Part shown: positions 57,858-64,000 of the stretch, piece by piece
Numbering within the stretch: the stretch's first letter is position 1
How the letters are laid out: each line of letters begins with the position of its first letter
From: Luteimonas sp. YGD11-2
GTDB lineage: Bacteria; Pseudomonadota; Gammaproteobacteria; Xanthomonadales; Xanthomonadaceae
Length of the DNA stretch: 64,000 nucleotides
Assembly (NCBI RefSeq): GCF_004118975.1
Contig: NZ_CP035376.1
Coordinates: 310,001-374,000, forward strand
Direction: 5' to 3'
Position numbers and translations under genes: made by a program
Notes under the pieces: generated by a model
Told to the model about the DNA's origin: nothing
The model's input: the letters and a program-made list of their open reading frames with translations, nothing else
The model's database searches: none

Positions 57858-57881
57858 AGCCCGCCTCGCGCGGGCTTTTTC
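57858..57881 (+). terminator. Rho-independent terminator of rpoD
   Basis: Stem AGCCCGC (57858-57864) with GCGGGCT (57870-57876), 5-base loop, then TTTTTC. It lies 27 bases after the rpoD stop on the same strand. Confidence 0.9.
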
Positions 57882-57926
57882 GTGTCTGCCGGCTGAGTGC
57901 CCGTGCGCTACCTGCGTAGCTGCAAT

Positions 57927-57972
57927 CCTTCTCCCGCGTGCGGGAGAAGGTGGCGCGAAGCACGGGATGAGG
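57927..57972. repeat. Interspersed inverted-repeat element, copy D
   Basis: Stem CCTTCTCCCG (57927-57936) with CGGGAGAAGG (57941-57950), loop CGTG, followed by GGATGAGGG (57964-57972). Same orientation and layout as copy A at 7067. It lies between the rpoD terminator and the flavoprotein gene. Confidence 0.75.
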
Positions 57973-58043
57973 GCGACCGCGCCAACCCCACGCGCCGATC
58001 ACCCTGTCCCGCGCATCCTCCCGCCACGGCGCAGGAGACCGGC

Positions 58044-58934
58044 ATGGCAGACCAGGTGGACGTGGCGATCATCGGTGGCGGCCCCGCGGGGCTGACCGCG
58101 GCGACCTATCTGCGGCGTTTCCTGCGCAGCTGCGTGGTCATCGACGCCGGCCACAGCCGTGCGCGCTACATCCCTGAAAGCCACAACTGCCCGGGCTTTC
58201 CGCAGGGCGTCTCCGGGCGCGAGCTGCTGGCGCGGATGCGTGCGCAGGCCGAAACGTTCGAGGCCCGGATCGTCGAGGCCCGTGTCGAGCGCATCGAGAA
58301 CAGCGGGGAAGGCTTCACCGTCAGCGCCGGTGAGCGCCGCTGGCATGCGCGCAACGTCATCCTCGCCACCGGCGTGGCCGACCGCCTGCCTGAGGTGCCC
58401 TGGTGCGAGGACGCGATCGCCCGCGGTGCGCTGCGGCTGTGCGCGGTCTGCGATGCCTACGAGGCGCGCGACCAGCGCATCGGCATCCACGGCCCGGCCG
58501 ATGGACTGATCGGCCACGCGCGCTTCCTGCGCGCCTATTCGCCCGACGTGGCGCTGCTGCCCACCGACCACGCGCTCGCCGGGGCCGATGCAGCCACCGC
58601 CCGCGAACTGGGCGTGCGCGTGCTGCCACCGGGAGGCACGCTCGACTTCGACGGCGAGCGCTGCCACTACCGCACGCCGGAGGGCGACGAGACCTTCGAC
58701 ACCATCTACCCCTACCTCGGCCACCACGGCTATGCCGACCTGCTGCGCGGCCTCGGCCTGCCCGGCGACGAAGGCGAACTCAAGGTCGACCTCCACCAGC
58801 AGACCCGCATCCCCGGCCTCTACGCCATCGGTGACGTGGTCAGCGGCCTCAACCAGATCTCCGTGGCCTTCGGGCAGGCCGCCATCGCCGCCACCCATGC
58901 GCACAACTCGTTGCCGCACGTGCCACGCGGGTAG
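58044..58934 (+). CDS. Thioredoxin-reductase-like FAD flavoprotein
   Basis: A 296-residue pyridine nucleotide-disulfide oxidoreductase with the FAD motif IIGGGPAGLTAATYLRR, ILATGVADRLPEVPW and the C-terminal IPGLYAIGDVVSGLNQISVAFGQAA. A redox pair is at Cys133-Cys136 (CAVCDAYE), as in thioredoxin reductase. The NADPH-binding site is atypical: the usual GGGxSA loop reads GIHGPADGL, and the His-Arg-Arg phosphate clamp is absent (ALLPTDHA). It may use another electron donor. AGGAG lies 6 bases before ATG 58044. Confidence 0.85.
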   Translation: MADQVDVAIIGGGPAGLTAATYLRRFLRSCVVIDAGHSRARYIPESHNCPGFPQGVSGRELLARMRAQAETFEARIVEARVERIENSGEGFTVSAGERRWHARNVILATGVADRLPEVPWCEDAIARGALRLCAVCDAYEARDQRIGIHGPADGLIGHARFLRAYSPDVALLPTDHALAGADAATARELGVRVLPPGGTLDFDGERCHYRTPEGDETFDTIYPYLGHHGYADLLRGLGLPGDEGELKVDLHQQTRIPGLYAIGDVVSGLNQISVAFGQAAIAATHAHNSLPHVPRG

Positions 58935-58976
58935 GCGCGGCGCCACGCGCGATTGGGTAACATCGCGGGCTTCAAC

Positions 58977-59299
58977 GGGCCTATAGCTCAACGGTTAGAG
59001 CAGAGGACTCATCGAAAGGTGACCCCGGCATCGGAAGGGCCGGCGGAAAAACGGGATGAATTCAGGGAAACCGCAGCGGCGGCCGCATTGGCCGGACGGT
59101 GGCAATCCTGAGCCAAGCCGGCGGTACACCGCCGGAAGGTGCAGAGACTACCTGGGGGCTGCAGTGCCCTTGATGACAGGCTAGAGCGTCCCGCACCCCA
59201 CCAGCGCAGGCTGCGGGTGATGAGATAGTCCGCGCCGGGCGGAAACGCCCGGGAAAGCGAATCCTTTGGTTCCAGGTTCGAATCCTGGTGGGCCCACCA
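58977..59299 (+). tRNA. ileX: tRNA with CAU anticodon, probably tRNA-Ile2, split by a group I intron
   Basis: Exons 58977-59012 (nucleotides 1-36) and 59260-59299 (37-76, CCA encoded) join into a full cloverleaf. The acceptor stem is GGGCCTA/TGGGCCC, D-stem GCTC/GAGC, anticodon stem GAGGA/TCCTT with loop CTCATAA, T-stem CCAGG/CCTGG with TTCGAAT, discriminator A73. The anticodon is CAU. Pairs C4-G69 and C5-G68 are those reported to let TilS distinguish tRNA-Ile2 from elongator tRNA-Met. With lysidine at C34 it would read AUA. The intron sits between 36 and 37, so the tRNA needs splicing before it can act. The assignment as Ile and not Met is strong but inferred. Confidence 0.9.
59013..59259 (+). 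ncRNA. Group I self-splicing intron (IC3-like, 247 nt) in the anticodon loop
   Basis: Begins after U36 and ends in the expected 3' terminal G (59259). P1 forms between exon UCAU and intron GUGA (59019-59022), with the diagnostic U-G pair at the 5' splice site. P4 is TCAGG (59062-59066) with CCTGA (59107-59111). A strong P6a-type hairpin is CCGGCGGT/ACCGCCGG (59118-59135). The conserved R element GTGCAGAGACTA (59139-59150) pairs through ACTA (P7) with TAGT of the S element GATAGTCC (59225-59232). P9 is CCGGGCG-GAAA-CGCCCGG (59235-59252). These elements match those recalled from the Azoarcus tRNA-Ile intron. No homing endonuclease frame is present. Confidence 0.92.
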
Positions 59300-59475
59300 T
59301 CCGTGCATCGCGATCGCGTCGACCGCCGCATCGATACGCTGTGCCGCCCGGCTGCGCATCGTTGGCCGCAGCGGTGGAGGCGTGGGGCCCGTACCGCATT
59401 CACGTTTGCATATACGCGCACGATGTATCACTGCCGGTACCCCGGCATGCGGCCGGCTCAGGAAACCGCGAACAT

Positions 59476-60645
59476 ATGCGCCTGGCGGACTTCATCGAAA
59501 GCAACGCAACAGCCATCGTCGACCAGGCGGAGGTCTTCGCACGCTCGCTGACCGACGGCAAGCTGAAGCTCGACTCCGAGACGCTGCGCGACCACCTGCC
59601 GCAGATCCTCGAGGTGGTGGTGGCGGACCTGCGCAGCGCGCAGACGCAGGAGCGGGAGCAGGAGCGTGCGGAAGGCCTGCACGACACCCCGGAGTCGGAC
59701 CCGCTTTCGCCCGCGCAATGGCATGGCCAGCTGCGCGCGCGATCGGGTTTCAGCATCGAACAGCTCGTCGCCGAATTCCGCGTGCTGCGCGCCTCGGTAC
59801 TGCGCCTGTGGAGTGGGGAACATCCAGGGGCCGACGATTCGCTGGAAGACATGCTGCGCTTCAACCAGGCCATCGACCAGGCGATCGCGGAGTCCGTCGC
59901 CCACCACGCGGCCGAGGCACGCACCTGGCACAACATCTTCCTCGGCGTTCTCGGCCACGACCTGCGCGGCCCGCTCACCGCGATCCTGCTCACCTCCAAC
60001 CTGATGACGCAGATGACCAACGACGCGCCGATGTCGCGCCTGGCCCGACGGCTGGTGATGAGCGGCGAGCGCATGTCGACGCTGCTCGACGACCTGCTCG
60101 ACTTCAGCCGCAGCTCGCTGGGCGTGGGCCTGCGCATCACCCGCCGCAACGCCGACCTCGCGCAGGAGCTGCACGAGGAGATCGACATGCTGCGCATGGC
60201 CTGGCCGGATACCCGCATCCACTACACCAGCCATGGCGCCATCCACGGTGCCTACGATGCCTCCCGCGTGCGCGAAGCGATGGCCAACCTGGTCAACAAC
60301 GCCGTCAAACACGGCGAGGCCGGCGGCGACGTCCGCGTCCACCTCGACAGCGACGAGGAAGGCATCGTGCTCACGGTCGAAAACACCGGCGCCGCCATCT
60401 CCGACGACACCCTGGCGCGGATGTTCGACCCGCTGCAGCGCGGCGCCTCCGCGGCCGCCCCCGACGACGGCACCAGCCTCGGTCTCGGCCTGTTCGTGGT
60501 GCGCGAGATCGCCCGCGCGCATGACGGCGAGGTGGCGGTGACCTGCGCCGGTGACCGCACCGTGTTCACCATGCAGCTGCCCGCTCACGCGCCGGGAGAG
60601 CTTCCGGCCGCGCCCCCGCGCACGTTCGCGGCGGATCCCCGTTGA
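59476..60645 (+). CDS. Soluble sensor histidine kinase
   Basis: A 389-residue protein without membrane segments. Residues 1-150 form a helical sensor region resembling RsbR/globin-type N-termini of cytoplasmic kinases (LADFIESNATAIVDQAEVFA). The dimerisation/phosphoacceptor domain has the H-box FLGVLGHDLRGPLTAIL, and the ATPase has an N-box NLVNNAVKHG and G-box TSLGLGLFVVREIARAH. No response regulator gene is adjacent (orphan kinase). AGGAAA precedes ATG 59476. The 176 bases upstream follow the tRNA. Confidence 0.9.
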   Translation: MRLADFIESNATAIVDQAEVFARSLTDGKLKLDSETLRDHLPQILEVVVADLRSAQTQEREQERAEGLHDTPESDPLSPAQWHGQLRARSGFSIEQLVAEFRVLRASVLRLWSGEHPGADDSLEDMLRFNQAIDQAIAESVAHHAAEARTWHNIFLGVLGHDLRGPLTAILLTSNLMTQMTNDAPMSRLARRLVMSGERMSTLLDDLLDFSRSSLGVGLRITRRNADLAQELHEEIDMLRMAWPDTRIHYTSHGAIHGAYDASRVREAMANLVNNAVKHGEAGGDVRVHLDSDEEGIVLTVENTGAAISDDTLARMFDPLQRGASAAAPDDGTSLGLGLFVVREIARAHDGEVAVTCAGDRTVFTMQLPAHAPGELPAAPPRTFAADPR

Positions 60646-60788
60646 TCGCGCCGCGGTTGCATACCACTCACGAAGCCGGTGCGCGCGGCGAGGGCCCCGG
60701 TCGACTTCCACGCGGTGTCCTGACACGTGACCGGGCGCGAGGTCTGCGGTGATCCGACTGCAGCGGTCGGCGCAGGCGAGGAAGTGTA

Positions 60789-61622
60789 ATGGTCAGTCTT
60801 GGTCCGGTGCCGATGACACTGGTGATCCTGCTGCTCGCGCTGGGGGTGGCCGCGCTGGTGGCGCGCCGCCTGGCCAGGCGGCCCGGCGCGCCGCCTCTCG
60901 CGGCCGGGGGTGCGCTCGTCGACATGTTGCTGGTCGGGCTGGTCGTCGGCCGTCTGGTATTCGTGGTGCAGTGGTGGCCGCAGTACGCGGCCGATCCGTG
61001 GTCGCTGCTGCGCATCGGCGATGGCGGCTACGCGATCTGGGGCGCGGTGCCGGCCGCCCTCGTGTTCGGTGCCTGGCGCATGCGCCGCACGCCGGCGCTG
61101 CGGCGGCCCCTGCTGTGGGGCACCGGCGCCGGGGTTGCGACATGGGCCGCGCTGGCCGGCGCGCTGGTGCTGATGCAGCAGGCGGTGGTGCAGCTGCCGG
61201 ATGTCGAGCTCACCCGCATCGAGGGCGGGCCGGTCCGGCTGTCGGGCATGGACGGCCAGCCGAAGGTGGTGAACCTGTGGGCGACCTGGTGCCCGCCGTG
61301 CCGGCGCGAGATGCCGGTGCTTGCCGCCGGCCAGGCCGCGAACCCGCACATCACCTTCGTGTTCGCCAACCAGGGCGAGGGCGGCGACCTGATCCGTGAA
61401 TACCTCGACGGGTCCGGCCTGCAGCTGGACAACGTCGTACTCGACCCGTTCTCCAGCGTGTCGCAGGCCACCGGCGCACGCGGCCTGCCCACCACGTTGT
61501 TCTTCGCCGCCGACGGACGCCTGGCCGACGTCCACATGGGCGAACTCACCAGCGCCGGCCTGGCCCGCAAGCTCGAGCGCTTCGGCCCCGCCCCCTCCCT
61601 GCCGGACGGGACAACTCCATGA
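60789..61622 (+). CDS. Lgt-like membrane domain fused to a TlpA-type thioredoxin
   Basis: A 277-residue protein. The N-terminal half has four hydrophobic segments. The segment LVDMLLVGLVVGRLVFVVQWW...IGDGGYAIWGAVPAALVFG resembles the core of prolipoprotein diacylglyceryl transferase, but is much shorter and lacks an obvious catalytic set. The C-terminal half (about 145-270) is a periplasmic TlpA/ResA-like thioredoxin with CPPC (Cys168-Cys171) in NLWATWCPPCRREMP and the cis-Pro GLPTTLFFA. It likely reduces disulfides in the periplasm, perhaps with the membrane domain relaying electrons or positioning it. Confidence 0.82.
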   Translation: MVSLGPVPMTLVILLLALGVAALVARRLARRPGAPPLAAGGALVDMLLVGLVVGRLVFVVQWWPQYAADPWSLLRIGDGGYAIWGAVPAALVFGAWRMRRTPALRRPLLWGTGAGVATWAALAGALVLMQQAVVQLPDVELTRIEGGPVRLSGMDGQPKVVNLWATWCPPCRREMPVLAAGQAANPHITFVFANQGEGGDLIREYLDGSGLQLDNVVLDPFSSVSQATGARGLPTTLFFAADGRLADVHMGELTSAGLARKLERFGPAPSLPDGTTP

Positions 61623-61860
61623 AACAGTTCCACCTCATTGCCTGCCGGGTGAACTGCGCAACGTACCCGGGCCGCGCTGAACCCGGCGGGTGACCCGCGA
61701 ACCCGTGTCGTATCCTGCCCCGCATCGCACGGGCCGGGGCCCATCCGGGAAACCGGTCATCAGGGGCGTGAAGACGGCCGGCTGACACGTTCGGCCCGCA
61801 GACGTGGTGCGGTCCGCGCATGAGTGGCCATGCCTTTCGCGCGCCTGCAGGAGGCCGATG

Positions 61861-62076
61861 ATGACCGAGCACGATCCTGCGCTGCTCGACCACGAGGCGC
61901 TCGAGCGCCTGCAGCTGCCGCAGTGGGCCGCGCTGGATGCCTCCGAGAAGATCGATTTCTTCGAGGAGACGGTGGAGCTGGCGTATCCCGGCGGCGCGCT
62001 GGCGCCGGAGCGGCTGGCGATGCGCGACGCGTGGACGACGACCGGGCGCCGCGTGCGACGCCAGACGACCACGGCG
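61861..62076 (+). pseudogene. Possible 5' fragment of an unknown gene running into the EAL gene
   Basis: ATG 61861 has a textbook AGGAGG (61849-61854) six bases upstream. The first 70 or so codons look coding (MTEHDPALLDHEALERLQLPQWAALDASEKIDFFEE..., acidic and helical). The frame then stays open to 62910, but from 62077 it is exactly antisense to the EAL gene and reads like an antisense shadow. It may be a truncated gene that lost its own stop, or a gene with a long antisense overlap. No family is recognised. Confidence 0.4.
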
Positions 62077-63717
62077 CTATTCCGCCGGCCTGACAGGTCC
62101 GCCGGCGTCTCCGGCGTTGCCTTCGCCGATCGCGGGGCTGTCGAGCGCGCCCTCTGCCGCGGCCGCCTCCAGCGCGGCCAGCAGCGCCGGCATCGGCATC
62201 GACTTCGCGTACAGCCAGCCCTGGCCGTAGCGCACGCCGCGTTCGTGCAGGAAGCGGGCCTGCTCCGCGGTCTCGATGCCTTCGGCCACCACGTCCAGGC
62301 CGAGCGTGCTGGCCATGCCGATGATGTGCACGGCGACATCGCTGGTGGGTGCATCGGTGCCCACGGTGTCGACGAACGACTTGTCGATCTTGAGCGTGTC
62401 GATGTCGAACGTGCCCAGGTACGAGAGCCCGGAATAGCCGGTGCCGAAGTCGTCGATGGCGGCGCGCAGGCCGAGCGCGCGGATCCCGGCGAGCACGTGC
62501 CGGGTGGCTTCGACGGTCAGCAGGCCGCGCTCGGTGGCCTCCACCGCGAGGTTGTGCGGCGCGATGTCGGGCAGGCGGGTGAGCGCGTGCAGCTGCTGGA
62601 CGATGGCATCCGACGCAAGGTCGGACGCCGACAGGTTGATGCTCAGGCGGAAGTCCGGGTGCTTGCGGAACAGTGCCGGGGTTTCCGCGGCGATGATCGC
62701 CAGCACGCGCCCGGTGATGCGCTCGATCAGGCCGCTGTCCTCGGCCGCGGGGATGAACATGTCGGGCCGGATCAGCATGCCGTCGGCGCGCCGCCAGCGG
62801 ATCAGCGCCTCCGCGCCCACCCAGCGCCCGCTGGCCAGCTCGACGATCGGCTGGTATTCGAGGAAGAACTCGTCGGCATCGAGCGCGGCGCGCATCACTG
62901 CCGGCAGTGAGCGCTGCACGCGCAGGTGCCAAAGCAGGGCCAGCCACAGCAGCAGCCCGACCAGCGCACCCACCGGCACCAGCGTCCACGCAAGGGTGCG
63001 AGTGCGCGCCTCGATCCGCGCCACCGGCGCGGCGGCGAATGCCAGCAGCTGCCAGTCCGCGGAGTGGTACAGGGTGACCATCTGCCCGCCGTCGAGGAAC
63101 CGCGCGGTCCCGTCGGGGCCGGGGGTGCGTTCGAGCCATTCCGGCTGGAAGCGGCCGCGCACCGCCAGCGGCACGTGCCCGGGCAGGCTCAGCAGGCCCA
63201 CCGAAGGGTCGTCGGCGCTCTGCACCAGGTTGGTGAACATCTCCGGGTGCACCAGCGTTGCGGTGCCGCTGTGCTCGGCCATCAGCAGGTCGGTGTCCGG
63301 GATCATCGGCAGGCGCACGCGCGGGCGCATGCGGTCGCCCTGCACGCTGGTGAACGCGGCAGGCCCGAGCGGGATGCCGTCGCCGTGGTCACCCAGCGAC
63401 GAGCACACCAGGCGGTCGTTCTCCACATAGCCCACCGCCTGCAGGTAGGTGGAGCCGAGGTCGATCGACCACATCAGCGCCAGCTTGTCCGGCGTGCACG
63501 GGTGGTCGGGCGGGAGCGCGGCCAGCCGCTCGGTGGCTTCCTGCGACTGTCTTGCGATCACCGCGGTGCGCGCCAGCACCGCCCGTGCCAGCTGTTCGAC
63601 GCGCTCGAACTCGGTGTTGCGCGCCAGGTGCTGGGCCAGATACAGGGACCCTGCAAGCGGAACGCCGAACACCAGCGCCGCGGCCCCGATGAGCCTGATC
63701 ATCCTTGCCAGCTGCAT
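62077..63717 (-). CDS. CSS-motif EAL-domain cyclic-di-GMP phosphodiesterase
   Basis: A 546-residue membrane protein. The first helix is IRLIGAAALVFGVPLAGSLYL. A periplasmic CSS domain (about residues 30-235) has Cys74 in HPCTPDKLA and the CSS motif at 105-107. A second helix follows, then a cytoplasmic EAL domain with EALIRW, INLSASD, EATERG, DDFGTGYSGLSYL, LKIDKSFV and VVAEGIET, all expected catalytic and metal residues. In E. coli such enzymes hydrolyse c-di-GMP when the CSS cysteines are reduced. ATG 63717 has GGAGA upstream. It faces the TlpA fusion. Confidence 0.93.
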   Translation of the reverse strand: MQLARMIRLIGAAALVFGVPLAGSLYLAQHLARNTEFERVEQLARAVLARTAVIARQSQEATERLAALPPDHPCTPDKLALMWSIDLGSTYLQAVGYVENDRLVCSSLGDHGDGIPLGPAAFTSVQGDRMRPRVRLPMIPDTDLLMAEHSGTATLVHPEMFTNLVQSADDPSVGLLSLPGHVPLAVRGRFQPEWLERTPGPDGTARFLDGGQMVTLYHSADWQLLAFAAAPVARIEARTRTLAWTLVPVGALVGLLLWLALLWHLRVQRSLPAVMRAALDADEFFLEYQPIVELASGRWVGAEALIRWRRADGMLIRPDMFIPAAEDSGLIERITGRVLAIIAAETPALFRKHPDFRLSINLSASDLASDAIVQQLHALTRLPDIAPHNLAVEATERGLLTVEATRHVLAGIRALGLRAAIDDFGTGYSGLSYLGTFDIDTLKIDKSFVDTVGTDAPTSDVAVHIIGMASTLGLDVVAEGIETAEQARFLHERGVRYGQGWLYAKSMPMPALLAALEAAAAEGALDSPAIGEGNAGDAGGPVRPAE

Positions 63718-64000
63718 GGTTCTCCGACCCGGGTGGATGCAGTTCGGCCGCCTACCATGGCATCCCCGGGGCCCGGGGTTAAGTGAACCGTGCAAAGCCG
63801 GCCGCTCACGGGTGGTCGGATGCTGACGCATTCATCCGGCACCGCTGCCGTCCGCGAACGGCGTGCCGCAGCTGCGATGGCGGTCACACACGGGCAGGTC
63901 CGTGCCGGGTGCGGGCCGGGCGGCGGCGCGGAGGCCGGCGCGCCGGCGGTTGATCGCCACGCCGCAGCCCCCATCCCTGTGGTATCGCGCCCCCCGGCGT
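63718..64000. other. Right edge of window, no supported gene
   Basis: These 283 bases upstream of the EAL gene hold GC-rich sequence with several short inverted runs (CCGGGGCCCGGGG near 63766). Short open frames exist on both strands, but none has a ribosome binding site plus recognisable protein. The EAL promoter should lie here; no clear -10/-35 pair was seen. Confidence 0.5.

Noticed and set aside
59009..59431. Small minus-strand frames across the tRNA region
   Set aside because: They traverse tRNA exons and the intron, and have no ribosome binding site or family resemblance.
63699..63974. 91-codon minus-strand frame at the right edge
   Set aside because: It overlaps the EAL start, has shadow-like composition and no ribosome binding site.

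Overview
The window is GC-rich, tightly packed bacterial chromosome. Gene content and order point to the Xanthomonadaceae/Lysobacteraceae (Luteimonas/Lysobacter-like): engB opposite a cytochrome c4-dsbA-dsbA operon, a plant-type glutamate-cysteine ligase, fmt-def-LysM-dprA-smg-topA-tsaC around one locus, and a Lys/Ala-tailed TopA. No phage, transposase, integrase or CRISPR array was seen. The assignment is inference from gene families; no database search was run.

Layout. 1-7.0 kb: cca (cut by the window edge), a soluble lytic transglycosylase, a TauE/SafE permease, an ANT(2'')-like aminoglycoside nucleotidyltransferase and a TonB-dependent receptor. 7.1-13 kb: a periplasmic thiol/cytochrome operon (cytochrome c4, two DsbA-like proteins, an EEP-family enzyme), divergent engB, then glutamate-cysteine ligase. 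13-17.4 kb: an S9 peptidase, a 60-residue protein made almost only of Asn/Gln/Arg/Glu, and two ferritin-like proteins. 17.5-23.7 kb: PEP carboxylase, a GST, a DUF4326 protein and a formaldehyde-detoxification cluster (frmR-frmA-fghA) with a recognisable operator. 23.8-37.9 kb: a Dph6-like PP-loop protein, a DegV protein, an NYN RNase-like protein, priA followed by a DnaA-box palindrome and AT-rich island, a sigma-like/DUF3619-like fusion with DUF3106, a DUF3667 protein, a MATE pump, sppA, KDG kinase and an SDR. 37.9-49.5 kb: two DUF4124 proteins, tsaC, topA, smg, dprA, LysM, def, fmt, rsmB. 49.6-55.8 kb: two glycosyltransferases, a bacterial PH-domain pair, an LpxL-like acyltransferase, dtd. 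55.9-64 kb: rpoD, a thioredoxin-reductase-like flavoprotein, an intron-split tRNA, a soluble histidine kinase, an Lgt-like/TlpA fusion, a short orphan gene start and a CSS-EAL phosphodiesterase.

The strongest non-routine signal is a 247-nt group I intron interrupting a CAU-anticodon tRNA (most probably tRNA-Ile2) exactly between nucleotides 36 and 37, the site known from the Azoarcus intron. Others are a chromosomal ANT(2'')-Ia-like gene with no cassette context, the Asn/Gln-rich mini-protein with its own ribosome binding site and UUCG-loop terminator, paired ferritin-like genes, and the DnaA-box palindrome beside priA. Several parts share a thiol/aldehyde/redox theme (glutathione synthesis, FrmA/FghA, DsbA pair, TlpA fusion, CSS-EAL, TrxR-like), but they are separate transcription units and no common regulation was established.
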